Below, in pieces: positions 24,249-33,886 of a stretch of 55,592 nt of DNA. The notes under the pieces were generated by a model that ran no database searches, was not told where the DNA came from, and saw only the letters and a program-made list of their open reading frames with translations. The stretch is from positions 1 through 55,592 of the forward strand of contig CAYNFS010000008.1 in NCBI GenBank assembly GCA_964396685.1. The letters run 5' to 3'. Numbering within the stretch: the stretch's first letter is position 1; each line of letters opens with the position of its first letter. A program made the translations under genes and the position numbers. The DNA is from CAYNFS01 sp964396685 (GTDB taxonomy: Bacteria; Patescibacteriota; Doudnabacteria; UBA920; 2-01-FULL-46-14).

Positions 24249-25118
24249 TTAAATCCTGAATAATTTTCTCGCGTTTTTGGTTGTCTGCTCGGCCACTTCA
24301 TCGTAGCTTAAATTTTTGATTTCCGCTATCTTCTCCGCAACATGCCGCACGTAGGAAGGCTCGTTACGTCTTCCGCGGTGCGGCACGGGTGTTAGATACG
24401 GCGCGTCGGTTTCGAGAAGTGTGCGATCCAACGGCAGATTTTTTACGACCTCCTCGCTTCGGCCGGTTTTGTCAAAAGTTATTATCCCATTCAGCGCGAC
24501 TTGCGCTCCCCGCTTCAAAAATTCTTGAGCGACAGACCAATCGCCAGTGAAAGAATGAATTTCAAATCTGAACTCCCCCTCCCCCCTCTTTTGAAAAGAG
24601 GGGGTAAACTCGTCCAAAATTCTCAAAATATCCTCATACGCGTCCTGACTGCTCTGACTGGAACGGCAGTGGATCATCGCGGCCTTGTCTAATTTGACTG
24701 CCAGATTCAAATGCTTTTCAAAAACCTCTTTCTGCAATTGTTTTACTTTTTCCGGATTCTCGCCCTTCGGCATCCGGTAATAGTCAAGCCCAAACTCGCC
24801 AATTGCCACGACTTTGACGCTACGCTGGACCAATTCTTTATAACTGACTACATCAAATTCTTCGCCTTTAGCATTGAAGCTCGTCTCCTCCTCATCCACG
24901 TGATGCTCAAAAAGATGAATAGGATGAAGCCCGACTGCGGCATAGACGCCGTCCGAATAGTTTTCGGCAAGCTCAACGGCGCGTCTGCTGGTTTCAAACT
25001 GCGTGCCAATATTGATCATCCAAACGCCTGCATCCAGAGCACGGCTGATTACCTCACCGGCATCTTCGCGAAAGGCCTGGAAGTTGAGGTGGGAATGGGT
25101 GTCGACCAGCTTAGACAT
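24249..25118 (-). CDS. tatD: TatD-family metal-dependent deoxyribonuclease
   Basis: TatD proteins are TIM-barrel nucleases with two metals, linked to DNA repair and degradation. All metal ligands are visible: DTHSHLNF (His-x-His at the N-terminus), IGEFGLDYY (Glu), IHCRSS (His), HSFTGDW (His) and ETDAPYLTP (Asp). The start at 25118 (MSKLVDTHSH) sits just before the first motif. A C-family palindromic repeat adds about 13 residues in frame (171-183, PSFQKRGEGEFRF), before the HSFTGDW strand. Confidence 0.92.
   Translation of the reverse strand: MSKLVDTHSHLNFQAFREDAGEVISRALDAGVWMINIGTQFETSRRAVELAENYSDGVYAAVGLHPIHLFEHHVDEEETSFNAKGEEFDVVSYKELVQRSVKVVAIGEFGLDYYRMPKGENPEKVKQLQKEVFEKHLNLAVKLDKAAMIHCRSSQSSQDAYEDILRILDEFTPSFQKRGEGEFRFEIHSFTGDWSVAQEFLKRGAQVALNGIITFDKTGRSEEVVKNLPLDRTLLETDAPYLTPVPHRGRRNEPSYVRHVAEKIAEIKNLSYDEVAEQTTKNARKLFRI
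24571..24606. repeat. C-family palindromic repeat inside tatD
   Basis: CCCCCTCTTTTGAAAAGAGG core, in frame. Confidence 0.85.
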
Positions 25119-25220
25119 AAATGTCAAAAATTAAATATCAAAGTGTAAAATGACAATGTAAAGTTTAAAAATTTTAAGATTTTGATTTGTCATTTTGATT
25201 TTTGCATTTTACATTTTAAT

Positions 25221-26660
25221 TTACTCAATCAATCGCGGAAACAGTGGTTTTGCCTTTTCTATTCTTTCGGCTGATAGCGCACTTCGGATTTTCTCGCTCG
25301 TCTCCGGCATGAAAGGTGAGAGTTTTTTCGCAATCTCGAAAAGATGCGCAGCCAGATTGGAAATTACTTCGTTGAAAAGTTTGGGGTCTTTTTTGGCAGT
25401 CTCCCAAGGTTTGGTTTCGTCTATATATTTATTGGCCCAGGCAACTTCTTCCCAGATACGAGACAAGGCCTCGTGAAACCTTAAACTTGAAACAAGCTCA
25501 TCAACTTCATCAAACTTGCGCGGGCTCTCAAGAATATCCGGCACTTTTCCATCCAGATTGGTCGCAATCAATGTGGTCAGACGGCTAAATAAATTGCCCA
25601 GCCCATTTGCCAAATCCGCTTCGTAGCGATTCTTAAGCTTCTCCAAAGAAAAATCCCCGTCTTGCCCGAAAGGAATCTCGCGCAGCAAAAAATACCGCAC
25701 GGCATCAGGGCCGAATTTGTTGGCCAGCTCCATCGGATCAATAACGTTGCCCAAAGACTTGCTGATTTTCTGGCCGTTCACCGTGAAAAAACCGTGTGCG
25801 AAGACTTTTTTCGGCAAAGGAATTCCCGCCGCTTCCAAGAGTGCCGGCCAAATCACGCAGTGGAAACGGATAATATCTTTGCCCACTAGTTGCAAATCAG
25901 CCGGCCAGAATTTTTGATAGTTCTCACCATGAGGATAACCTAAGGCTGATGCATAATTAAAAAGTGCGTCTACCCAAACATATACAGTCTGGCTTTTGTC
26001 CCACGGTAAAGGAATCCCCCAACGGACATTTGGCCGGCTGATCGCCACATCCTGCAGCCCTTGGTTAACAAAAGCCAAAACCTCGTTTCTGCGGCTTTCC
26101 GGCTCAATGATGAATTCGTTCTCTTCAATATTTTTGAGCAAAATGTTTTGATAATCAGAAAGCTTGAAAAACCAGTTTTTTTCCTTAAGTTTTTCAGGCT
26201 TGGTCTTATGATCAGGACACAAACCTTTATCATCCAAATCCGATTCGGTTATAAAAGCTTCGTGTCCCACACAATAAAACCCTTCATACTCCCCCTCATA
26301 GAGTTTGCCAGAATCTTTGAGGGCCAAAAGAAACTCTTGAACTGCTTTTACATGTCTATCCTCGGAGGTGCGAATAAAATCATCCGAAGCAATTCCTAAG
26401 GTGTCCCAGGCAAAAGAAAACTTAGCAGACATCTCGCGGGTGAATTCTTCAGGGGTCTTGCCAGCAGCTTTGGCTGCCCGTTCCATCTTGGAGCCGTGCT
26501 CATCTGTTCCCGTGAGAAAAAAAGTCTGTATTCCCGCATAACGATAAAACCGCGCCAAAACATCGGCCGCAATTGTGGTGTAAGCCGACCCTATGTGGGG
26601 TTTGTCGTTCACATAGTAAATTGGGGTCGTGACATAGAACTTTTCAGGTCTTTGGAGCAT
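25221..26660 (-). CDS. metG: Methionyl-tRNA synthetase (short form)
   Basis: It attaches methionine to initiator and elongator tRNA-Met. The 479-residue protein has the HIGH-type motif HIGS in KPHIGSAYTTIAADV (about 20-30), the tip of the catalytic core, and KISKSLGNVIDP (about 296-307) as KMSKS. It ends after the helical anticodon-binding domain, lacking the C-terminal tRNA-binding EMAP/Trbp111 domain of longer forms. The start overlaps the end of rsmI by 17 bases. The 100 bases downstream of its stop are AT-rich repeat sequence. Confidence 0.95.
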   Translation of the reverse strand: MLQRPEKFYVTTPIYYVNDKPHIGSAYTTIAADVLARFYRYAGIQTFFLTGTDEHGSKMERAAKAAGKTPEEFTREMSAKFSFAWDTLGIASDDFIRTSEDRHVKAVQEFLLALKDSGKLYEGEYEGFYCVGHEAFITESDLDDKGLCPDHKTKPEKLKEKNWFFKLSDYQNILLKNIEENEFIIEPESRRNEVLAFVNQGLQDVAISRPNVRWGIPLPWDKSQTVYVWVDALFNYASALGYPHGENYQKFWPADLQLVGKDIIRFHCVIWPALLEAAGIPLPKKVFAHGFFTVNGQKISKSLGNVIDPMELANKFGPDAVRYFLLREIPFGQDGDFSLEKLKNRYEADLANGLGNLFSRLTTLIATNLDGKVPDILESPRKFDEVDELVSSLRFHEALSRIWEEVAWANKYIDETKPWETAKKDPKLFNEVISNLAAHLFEIAKKLSPFMPETSEKIRSALSAERIEKAKPLFPRLIE

Positions 26661-27309
26661 AAATTATCACAAATTCTCCCAGAATTTTTTTGTCCTTAAG
26701 ATATTCGTAAATTTTTTTCGGGGCGCCTCTGACTATTTCTTCAAACTTCTTGGTGAGTTCCCTTCCAACAATTAGATATCCCTTACTATCACTCAACGCG
26801 CTTAAGGTCTTCAAGATCCGGTGCGGGGATTCATAAAAAATCACGGGCCTTTCTGATTCCAGAATTTCTTTCAGCAAAGTTTGCCGTCCTTTTTTGTGCG
26901 GCAAGAAACCCAAAAACAAAAAACGATCCATCGGGACACCGGAAACTGAAGCTAGCGAAATCAAGGCCGATGGTCCGGGAATCGGGATGACGGAAATATT
27001 TTGTTCCACCGCCTTTGCGACCAGGAGACTCCCAGGATCAGATATTCCCGGCGTTCCCGCATCAGAAACAAGGGCGACATTTTTGCCCTGAAGGAGAACC
27101 GAAATAATTTCCCCAAGCCTCTCCACTCGCGTGTGCTGATGATAGGAAATCAAAGGCTTTTTAACTCTGTATCTTTCCAGCAAAATTTTGGTATGGCGCG
27201 TATCCTCGCATGCAATAAGGTCAACTTCCTGCAAAACCTTCAAGGCCCGAAAGCTTAAATCCTCCAAGTTGCCAATCGGTGTCGCCACCACATAAAGCGC
27301 GCCGCTCAT
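26644..27309 (-). CDS. rsmI: 16S rRNA (cytidine-1402-2'-O)-methyltransferase
   Basis: RsmI methylates the ribose of C1402 in the decoding centre of 16S rRNA. The 221 residues show the tetrapyrrole-methylase-type fold: LYVVATPIGNLEDLSFRAL at the N-terminus, CEDTRHTKILL, VSDAGTPGISDPG and FYESPHRI. It is shorter than the E. coli protein because the C-terminal extension is missing, as is common in small genomes. It overlaps metG by 17 bases and the AI-2E family gene by 4 bases, indicating one operon. Confidence 0.92.
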   Translation of the reverse strand: MSGALYVVATPIGNLEDLSFRALKVLQEVDLIACEDTRHTKILLERYRVKKPLISYHQHTRVERLGEIISVLLQGKNVALVSDAGTPGISDPGSLLVAKAVEQNISVIPIPGPSALISLASVSGVPMDRFLFLGFLPHKKGRQTLLKEILESERPVIFYESPHRILKTLSALSDSKGYLIVGRELTKKFEEIVRGAPKKIYEYLKDKKILGEFVIIYAPKT

Positions 27310-28346
27310 GCTTCCTTTAGTTCCTGACTTGCGGACTCTCTGAAATCAGAAAGAAATGCGCTAACCGCAGCCACGATAGGGACAGCCAAAAGCATCCCCA
27401 AAATACCGGCAATGTTAAAGCCGACCAAGACCGCGAGCAAAATGACAACCGGATTTGCCCCAACCGTGCGGCCCATGATCTTGGGAACCAAAACGTAATT
27501 TTCCACCTGCTGGACCACGATATACAAAATCAAAACGAATAGCGCCAAAGGCGGAGACTGCACGAAAGCCACGAAAATCGCCGGAATGGCCGAAAGGATA
27601 GGGCCTAAATACGGAATGATTTCCAGTAGTCCCGCCAAAAGTGAGAGGGCTAGCGCATACTTTACCCCCAGAATCGTCAAACCTATAAAAGTCAAAACAA
27701 AAATAAAAGCCGAAAGAATGATTTGCCCCAACACCCAATGGCTTATTTTCTTTTGGATTTTGTCAGTAAGTGCAACCGCGTAAGCTTTGTGTTTGAAGGG
27801 CGTCAGGGATTTAACAAAATTTTTCATTCCGGATTCCGAAGAAATCAGATAAAAGGATATTGCCAGAACGGAAATTACTTGGACAATGCCACTGAATACT
27901 CCCAAAGTCGTCTGAAAAAAATTGCCGGTGATCTTGGCAAAATTCTCGCCAAGATTGGAAAGCCCTTGGGTGATCCCCAATTGATTCAAAACTCTGGCTA
28001 GAGTCACGGTTTTGGTGTCCAATTCCTGCCGGAAATCCCCAAGTCTTTGAGCCAACTGATTAAATTGGACCACCATCGGCGGGATCAAAAAATAAATGAT
28101 CATCGCTACAAACCCGATAAACACGAGATAAACCAAAATCACCGAAAGCCCCCGCGGAAACTTGGCTTTGCGATAAAGCCATTCCACAAGAGGATCCATG
28201 GCCGCCGCCATGACCATGGCTATGAGCAAAGTCAAAATAATATCGCGAACAAGATACAAGGCCACCAGCAAAAGCCCAAAAATAACAAGCTTGATCAGAC
28301 TTGCTGTAGAGACATTTATGCTGACTTTTTGGGTGGTTTCAAGCAT
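27306..28346 (-). CDS. AI-2E family permease (PerM-like)
   Basis: 346 residues with about 7-8 membrane segments in the order of the AI-2E transporter family, including the long amphipathic middle region (about 90-150) and the C-terminal LLEIIPYLGPILSAIPA and PVVILLAVLVGFNIAGILGMLLAVP motifs. Family members export varied substrates including Na+/H+ exchange; the AI-2 role applies to only a few. It overlaps rsmI by 4 bases. Confidence 0.85.
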   Translation of the reverse strand: MLETTQKVSINVSTASLIKLVIFGLLLVALYLVRDIILTLLIAMVMAAAMDPLVEWLYRKAKFPRGLSVILVYLVFIGFVAMIIYFLIPPMVVQFNQLAQRLGDFRQELDTKTVTLARVLNQLGITQGLSNLGENFAKITGNFFQTTLGVFSGIVQVISVLAISFYLISSESGMKNFVKSLTPFKHKAYAVALTDKIQKKISHWVLGQIILSAFIFVLTFIGLTILGVKYALALSLLAGLLEIIPYLGPILSAIPAIFVAFVQSPPLALFVLILYIVVQQVENYVLVPKIMGRTVGANPVVILLAVLVGFNIAGILGMLLAVPIVAAVSAFLSDFRESASQELKEA

Positions 28347-28364
28347 CTTTTTCCTTATTGTACA

Positions 28365-29633
28365 CTACTTGAGCCCCCGTGTTAACAAGGTTGTGCTAAA
28401 ATTTCTTCTGGGACAAATCACTGCCAGATTCATTTTGTGGCTTTGAAAAACATCCTTGGCCACCCGCTGGACATCTTGGCCGGAAACTTTGTCAATCAGA
28501 TCAAACGCCTGCTCCGGCGCCAACATTTTTTTGCGGAAAGCAACCTGCTCCAAATACCAGGACAAAAGATTTTCCGACGCTTCCAGAGACAAAGTCAGAG
28601 TGCCTTTCAAATACTCTTTGGCTTTGGTCAGTTCGCGATCCGGAATTGCTTGGTTTTTTATTTTTTTAAGTTCCGCCATCAAAGTTTCAATCACCTGATT
28701 TATGGCATCAAGCCTCACCCCGGCTTGGATCACAAAATTGCCGGTATCCTGATAATTCGTGGCCCCCGCTTTGACATAATAGGCCCATCCCCTCCGCTCC
28801 CTGATCTCCGTAAAAAGCCTGGAGCTCATGCCTCCTCCCAGGATTGTGGCCAAGACAATCTGGGGTATATAATCTGGGTGGTTGTGATGGTAGGAACGAA
28901 AACCCAGAGCCAAATGGCATTGCTCCGTCTTTTTTGTCTCAATTTTGAGCGCAGGTGATTTTTGAACGTGCCTGGCTTTCACCCAAGCAGGGAATCGTTT
29001 GGATAGGGTACCCTCCCAATGGCGGCTGACAAGCTCATCTAAGACTTTGTCTGGAAAAGCCCCGCCTACCGAGATAATCATGTTTTTCGGCTGGTAAAAA
29101 GTCTTGACGTAACTTAAAATATCGCGGCGGGTAATTCTTTTTATAATTTTCTTGGTTCCGGCGATATTGCGCCCCAAAGGGTGATGAGGCCACATCACTT
29201 CTTCCAGCAAATCCTCCACGTGCCGCATTGGCGTGTCTTGGTACATATTGATCTCTTCCATAATAACGCCTTTTTCGCGTTCTATCGCGGCAGGATCGAA
29301 AATCGGATTCTGCAGGACGTCTGTTAGGGTGCTGAAAATAAACTTGAGATGCTTTTTGGCGGCTTTGATGTAAAACTGGGTATGCTCTTTTCCGGTATTG
29401 GCATTGTACTCGGCGCCAATCGCGTCCAGCGCGTGGCTTAACTCGTGGGCTGTTGGATACTTTTTCGATCCCTTGAAAAACAGATGCTCCAGAAAATGCG
29501 AAATGCCGTTGATTCTTTTATGCTCGTGCCGGCTCCCGGTTTTGATGAAAACATCAACCAAGACAGATTTGGCCCCGATAATTGGGACCTTGAGTAGTGT
29601 CAAACCGTTTTTCAAAGTTTTTTTGATATACAT
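28365..29633 (-). CDS. M16 family zinc metallopeptidase
   Basis: 422 residues. The inverted zinc-binding motif HFLEH (HxxEH, within GISHFLEHLFFKGS, about 45-58) and the downstream Glu of the GVIMEEINMY region mark an active M16 subunit. The second half lacks the zinc motif, as expected for the partner domain (LGGGMSSRLFTEIRERRGWAYYV). Start at 29633 (MYIKKTLKNGL) because family N-termini begin there; the upstream open frame comes from AT-rich repeat sequence. It probably degrades peptides in the cytoplasm or envelope. Confidence 0.9.
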   Translation of the reverse strand: MYIKKTLKNGLTLLKVPIIGAKSVLVDVFIKTGSRHEHKRINGISHFLEHLFFKGSKKYPTAHELSHALDAIGAEYNANTGKEHTQFYIKAAKKHLKFIFSTLTDVLQNPIFDPAAIEREKGVIMEEINMYQDTPMRHVEDLLEEVMWPHHPLGRNIAGTKKIIKRITRRDILSYVKTFYQPKNMIISVGGAFPDKVLDELVSRHWEGTLSKRFPAWVKARHVQKSPALKIETKKTEQCHLALGFRSYHHNHPDYIPQIVLATILGGGMSSRLFTEIRERRGWAYYVKAGATNYQDTGNFVIQAGVRLDAINQVIETLMAELKKIKNQAIPDRELTKAKEYLKGTLTLSLEASENLLSWYLEQVAFRKKMLAPEQAFDLIDKVSGQDVQRVAKDVFQSHKMNLAVICPRRNFSTTLLTRGLK

Positions 29634-29639
29634 GTTTGT

Positions 29640-29716
29640 AAATTTCCAATTTCTAATTGACCTAATGACTCTAATCAAATCCCAATTCCTAACGTTTAAA
29701 AATTAGATCAATTGGG

Positions 29717-29745
<29 letters not shown>
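29640..29745. repeat. AT-rich repeat tract between the M16 and M24 genes
   Basis: AATTTCCAATTTCTAATTGA-like units and their inverted partners (CAATTGGGTTAATTAGGAAT) fill the gap and reach the M24 stop region. Confidence 0.5.
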
Positions 29746-30868
<1,123 letters not shown>

Positions 30869-30912
30869 GATATTTTTTAAATGTCTCTATCCAGGCCGGG
30901 TGACTGTAATTA

Positions 30913-31203
30913 TCACGTACTCTTTTCGAGCTTTTCCAATTCGATTTCCAAATCGCCTATTATTTTTTCGGGATTAGCGTCTTGGGGTAATTGGCCTTTC
31001 TGATGAATCAAATAAAGCCAACCGCTGATGGCGTTTTTTAGATCAACTAAATCTGAATATCTTGCGGCCTCTTTTGAATTCGGATTTTCCCGGACATGCG
31101 ATTCCAGATTTGGAAGCTCGGCAAGCAATGGCTCAAGTCTTTTGTTGAGTGATTCCAGTCTTGCCAATGGCTCTTGATTTATCTCTGGTTCTTTCTCCGG
31201 CAT
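30913..31203 (-). CDS. Hypothetical small helical protein
   Basis: About 96 residues, highly charged, no membrane segment. Residues 10-40 and the last 20 residues have heptad-like Leu spacing (LARLESLNKRLEPLLAEL and IIGDLEIELEKLEK), suggesting a helical or coiled-coil dimer. I recognise no family. It starts one base after the glyQS stop; earlier ATGs at 31212 and 31230 would overlap glyQS. Confidence 0.55.
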   Translation of the reverse strand: MPEKEPEINQEPLARLESLNKRLEPLLAELPNLESHVRENPNSKEAARYSDLVDLKNAISGWLYLIHQKGQLPQDANPEKIIGDLEIELEKLEKST

Positions 31204-31204
31204 T

Positions 31205-31831
31205 CTAGGCATTCTCAAATTTTCCCTCAAGATGCTTGGTGATTGCAGTTATTTTTACTCTCTCTTGCTTTGTCGTATCTCGGTCTCGCACTGTGACTGT
31301 GCCGTCCTCCAGGCTTTGAAAATCCACCGTGATGCAAAAAGGCGTGCCGATCTCGTCCTGGGCATAGTAGCGCTTGCCGATGTTTCCTCGGTCGTCCCAG
31401 GAAGTCATGAAATGCGGCTTCAGACCATCATAAATTTGCCGCGCGAGCTTGACGAGCTCCGGTTTGTTGGCCAAAAGCGGAAATACCGCCGCTTTGTAGG
31501 GAGCGAGCTTTGACGACAATTTCAAAACTACACGGTCTTTTTCTTCGTGGTAAGCGGAAAGAAGAACTGCCAAAACCGTTCGCTCGACACCCAGCGAGGG
31601 CTCGATTACGTGCGGGACGAATTTTTCGCCCGTATCTGGGCCGCGATACTCCTGCCCGTGCGCTTTCAGGTCAAAATCGGTGCGATAAGCCAGGCCGTAT
31701 AGTTCTTCCTGACCAAACGGATATTGAAACTCGACGTCAATGGTTTTTTTGCTGTAATGCGCCCGTTCCGCTTCCGGCACCTCGACAAATTTGGTCTTCT
31801 TTTTGTCTATTCCCACATTTCTTTCTCCCAA
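31205..31831 (-). CDS. glyQS: Glycyl-tRNA synthetase, C-terminal part (separate frame)
   Basis: 208 residues that match the second half of alpha2-type GlyRS: RAHYSKKTIDVEF, ELYGLAYRTDFDLKAHG, VIEPSLGVERTVLAVL (motif 3) and the anticodon-binding domain ending at the usual place. It is read from a TTG at 31831 in a different frame from the N-terminal part, overlapping it by 25 bases. Several residues expected between the halves are missing. Either a small deletion split the gene, the assembly has an indel, or two subunits are made by coupled translation. Confidence 0.85.
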   Translation of the reverse strand: MGERNVGIDKKKTKFVEVPEAERAHYSKKTIDVEFQYPFGQEELYGLAYRTDFDLKAHGQEYRGPDTGEKFVPHVIEPSLGVERTVLAVLLSAYHEEKDRVVLKLSSKLAPYKAAVFPLLANKPELVKLARQIYDGLKPHFMTSWDDRGNIGKRYYAQDEIGTPFCITVDFQSLEDGTVTVRDRDTTKQERVKITAITKHLEGKFENA

Positions 31832-32505
31832 ATCTCGAAATATTTTTCCCAGTCTTTCTCGCGCACAAAATACTCTATTTCCATTTGCTCAAATTCGCGC
31901 GTGCGGAAAATGAAATTGCCCGGTGTAATTTCATTTCTAAATGCCTTGCCGATTTGGGCTATACCGAAAGGAATTTTAACTCTGTTCGTCTCCACTATTG
32001 TCTTAAAATCTACGAACATGGCTTGGGCAGTCTCGGGACGGAGATAAACCACCCCCTCTCTTTCTCCCCCTTGATAAGGGGGAGATGAAGAGGGGGTAGA
32101 TTCGACCGGTCCTATGTGCGTCCTGAACATTGTATTGAAAGCTTTTGATTCCGTAAACTCTTTCCCTCCGCATTCGCGGCAAATCTTCGGATCTAACTCA
32201 TCGGCGCGGTATCTGGCATGGCATTTCTTGCACTCAACCAGCTGGTCATTGAAATTCTTCAAATGCCCGCTCTTTTCCCACACTTTTGAATTCATAATTA
32301 TCGCGGCGTCAAGCCCGACAACGTCATCCCGCTCCTGCACAAACATCTTCCACCACAGTTGTTTGATATTGTTTTTCAACTCGGTACCAACCGGCCCAAA
32401 GTCATAAGTATTGGCCAGCCCGCCGTAAATTTCGCTTCCGGGATAAATAAAACCCCTTCTCTTGGCCAAACTTACTACCTTTTCCATTAAATTATTATAA
32501 GACAT
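31807..32505 (-). CDS. glyQS: Glycyl-tRNA synthetase, N-terminal part (separate frame)
   Basis: 232 residues that match the first half of alpha2-type GlyRS: RRGFIYPGSEIYGGLANTYDFGP (motif 1 region), CKKCHARYRAD ... CRECGG (zinc site), YLRPETAQAMF and FRNEITPGNFIFRTREFEQMEIEYF (motif 2). It stops early (EKEMWE, TAG) where the family continues. No standard slippery heptamer lies at the junction. A C-family repeat encodes residues about 136-152 between the zinc region and YLRPETAQ. Confidence 0.88.
   Translation of the reverse strand: MSYNNLMEKVVSLAKRRGFIYPGSEIYGGLANTYDFGPVGTELKNNIKQLWWKMFVQERDDVVGLDAAIIMNSKVWEKSGHLKNFNDQLVECKKCHARYRADELDPKICRECGGKEFTESKAFNTMFRTHIGPVESTPSSSPPYQGGEREGVVYLRPETAQAMFVDFKTIVETNRVKIPFGIAQIGKAFRNEITPGNFIFRTREFEQMEIEYFVREKDWEKYFEIWEKEMWE
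32050..32100. repeat. C-family palindromic repeat inside glyQS
   Basis: CTCCCCCTTGATAAGGGGGA core, in frame, encoding TPSSSPPYQGGEREG. Confidence 0.85.
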
Positions 32506-32510
32506 GGTGA

Positions 32511-33527
32511 TTACAATTTCTCGCTTTTTACCTTATCCCAGCTTAAAATGCCGCTCCGAGCATCCACGGCCGGTTTATATACCTTCATTTCCGGCGGCAT
32601 GATATTTTCGTAAGCGGCATATAAATTTCGCTTGGCTGCTCTTTCTCTAGGCGAAAGAGCATAATGCCTTAACGCGGAACGATGGGTGTCACCGTATATG
32701 ACGGTGACAGGTCCTTTAATGCTTTTCTTTGTTAGCTTATCTAAAGCTTCGGAGGTAATTAGGTCCCTATAATCCTCCAGATTGTATAAAAAGGGGCCTA
32801 ACGGATTATCCTTTCTGCCCGCGAATCTGTCCGTTCGCCTGTTGAAATAATCAGCGCCTTTAGAAACAGATGCAAGACTCCCGCCGGCTACCGCGCCGAG
32901 CGACGCCAGAATAAAAAGCCTTCTCGACATTTTTTTAGGCAGCTTTTGATTCGCCTCTTTCGTATCCTCCCCAACTTTTGTCTGTCGCATCTCTTCTGCT
33001 GAACCCATTTTTTTCCTCAAAATTGTTAAAGCAAGACCCGCCGGCAAACCAGCTGCAACAAGAGTTTTCACTCTTTGGACATCTTCATCTTTTTCATTGA
33101 ATGACTCCAAATTCCTGAAAAACTGCTCGCCCTCTCCACTCTCTGCGGGATCAGCGTTGACTATCATTTTATTTTGACGCCCGGCTAATTCGCTTATGTA
33201 GTTATAAAAATCAAAATAAGACCTAATCTCTTCTTTGACAACCGGATTCAAATCTGATTTTTCAAGAGCGTTTGAAAGGTCAGTAGTAACGGGCCCCATT
33301 TCCACTACCACTAATTCCGCTCTTTTAATTGCATCCTCGAGTTCTTTATGGTGGAATTCGATAGTGGCAGGCTTGTGATAAACACCGTGAATCTCAACCT
33401 GCTGACCGTTCAACTGGAAATCTTCTTTGTGAAAAAATTCTCTGGCCAATTCGAGGTCGTTCTGTCCCTCCGGGGTTTCGTTTGGCCGCTCACTATAATG
33501 CTCTGGTTGTGGTCTTTCTCGCTGCAT
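32511..33527 (-). CDS. TraB/ChaN-like protein with an internal Tat-like segment
   Basis: 338 residues. The first part has VEIHGVYHKPATIEFHHKE and ELVVVEMGP, and the last part has GPVTVIYGDTHRSALRHY. Together these resemble the conserved His/Glu and GxxH motifs of the TraB/GumN/Tiki/ChaN fold. In the middle, residues about 198-220 read KKMSRRLFILASLGAVAGGS, a twin-Arg-like motif plus hydrophobic stretch normally seen at an N-terminus. The function is unknown. It lies 5 bases before glyQS. The family call is tentative. Confidence 0.45.
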   Translation of the reverse strand: MQRERPQPEHYSERPNETPEGQNDLELAREFFHKEDFQLNGQQVEIHGVYHKPATIEFHHKELEDAIKRAELVVVEMGPVTTDLSNALEKSDLNPVVKEEIRSYFDFYNYISELAGRQNKMIVNADPAESGEGEQFFRNLESFNEKDEDVQRVKTLVAAGLPAGLALTILRKKMGSAEEMRQTKVGEDTKEANQKLPKKMSRRLFILASLGAVAGGSLASVSKGADYFNRRTDRFAGRKDNPLGPFLYNLEDYRDLITSEALDKLTKKSIKGPVTVIYGDTHRSALRHYALSPRERAAKRNLYAAYENIMPPEMKVYKPAVDARSGILSWDKVKSEKL

Positions 33528-33560
33528 ACAGAAATTATATCAAATTATTCATCTTTTACA

Positions 33561-33613
33561 ATAAAAGAAAAGCCGGGCCGCAGTCTGCTGCTTCTGTTCA
33601 GACTTTGGCCCGG
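33561..33613 (-). terminator. Rho-independent terminator of the small basic protein gene
   Basis: On the minus strand CCGGGCC-aa-AGTCTG pairs with CAGACT-gc-GGCCCGG (15-base arms 33599-33613 and 33573-33587) and is followed by CTTTTCTTTT. It is 5 bases after the stop codon. Confidence 0.9.
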
Positions 33614-33617
33614 GTGG

Positions 33618-33821
33618 TTAGGTTGCCGCCGGCCGCTCCCTGGCCGGCCTTTCCCGCCGACGAGGCTTGCAATTTTGCTTCCTCGACACGGTCGTCAGAC
33701 GCTTTGATGGACGACCGACCTCGGGCCCTCGGCCTCGAGCCAACCGCTCGAGGACCGCGATTGCTCCTTCAACCTGCTTATGTTCCTGGAGTAACTCCAC
33801 CAGGATTTCTTCTACTATCAT
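33618..33821 (-). CDS. Small basic protein of unknown function
   Basis: 67 residues: an acidic helical N-terminus (MIVEEILVELLQEHKQVEG) followed by an Arg/Pro-rich tail (RPSKRLTTVSRKQNCKPRRR). The start at 33821 is chosen because AAGGAGG stands 5 bases before it; the longer frame to 33860 lacks a site. It has its own terminator, so it is a real transcription unit. The tail could bind nucleic acid (inference). The sequence is visibly richer in G and C than its neighbours. No family recognised. Confidence 0.6.
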   Translation of the reverse strand: MIVEEILVELLQEHKQVEGAIAVLERLARGRGPEVGRPSKRLTTVSRKQNCKPRRRERPARERPAAT

Positions 33822-33886
33822 ACAACCTCCTTGATTAATTTCTCCGGCGAGCAATATCAAAGACTAACATAGACGCACCCAAAAAA

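Noticed and set aside
24571..24606. The in-gene C-family hairpins as terminators
   Set aside because: They lie in the middle of intact conserved genes and lack a T run of useful length, so they cannot be efficient terminators there.
31800..31835. Programmed -1 frameshift in glyQS
   Set aside because: The frame relation fits -1, but no X-XXY-YYZ slippery site or downstream pseudoknot is visible, and residues are missing at the join.
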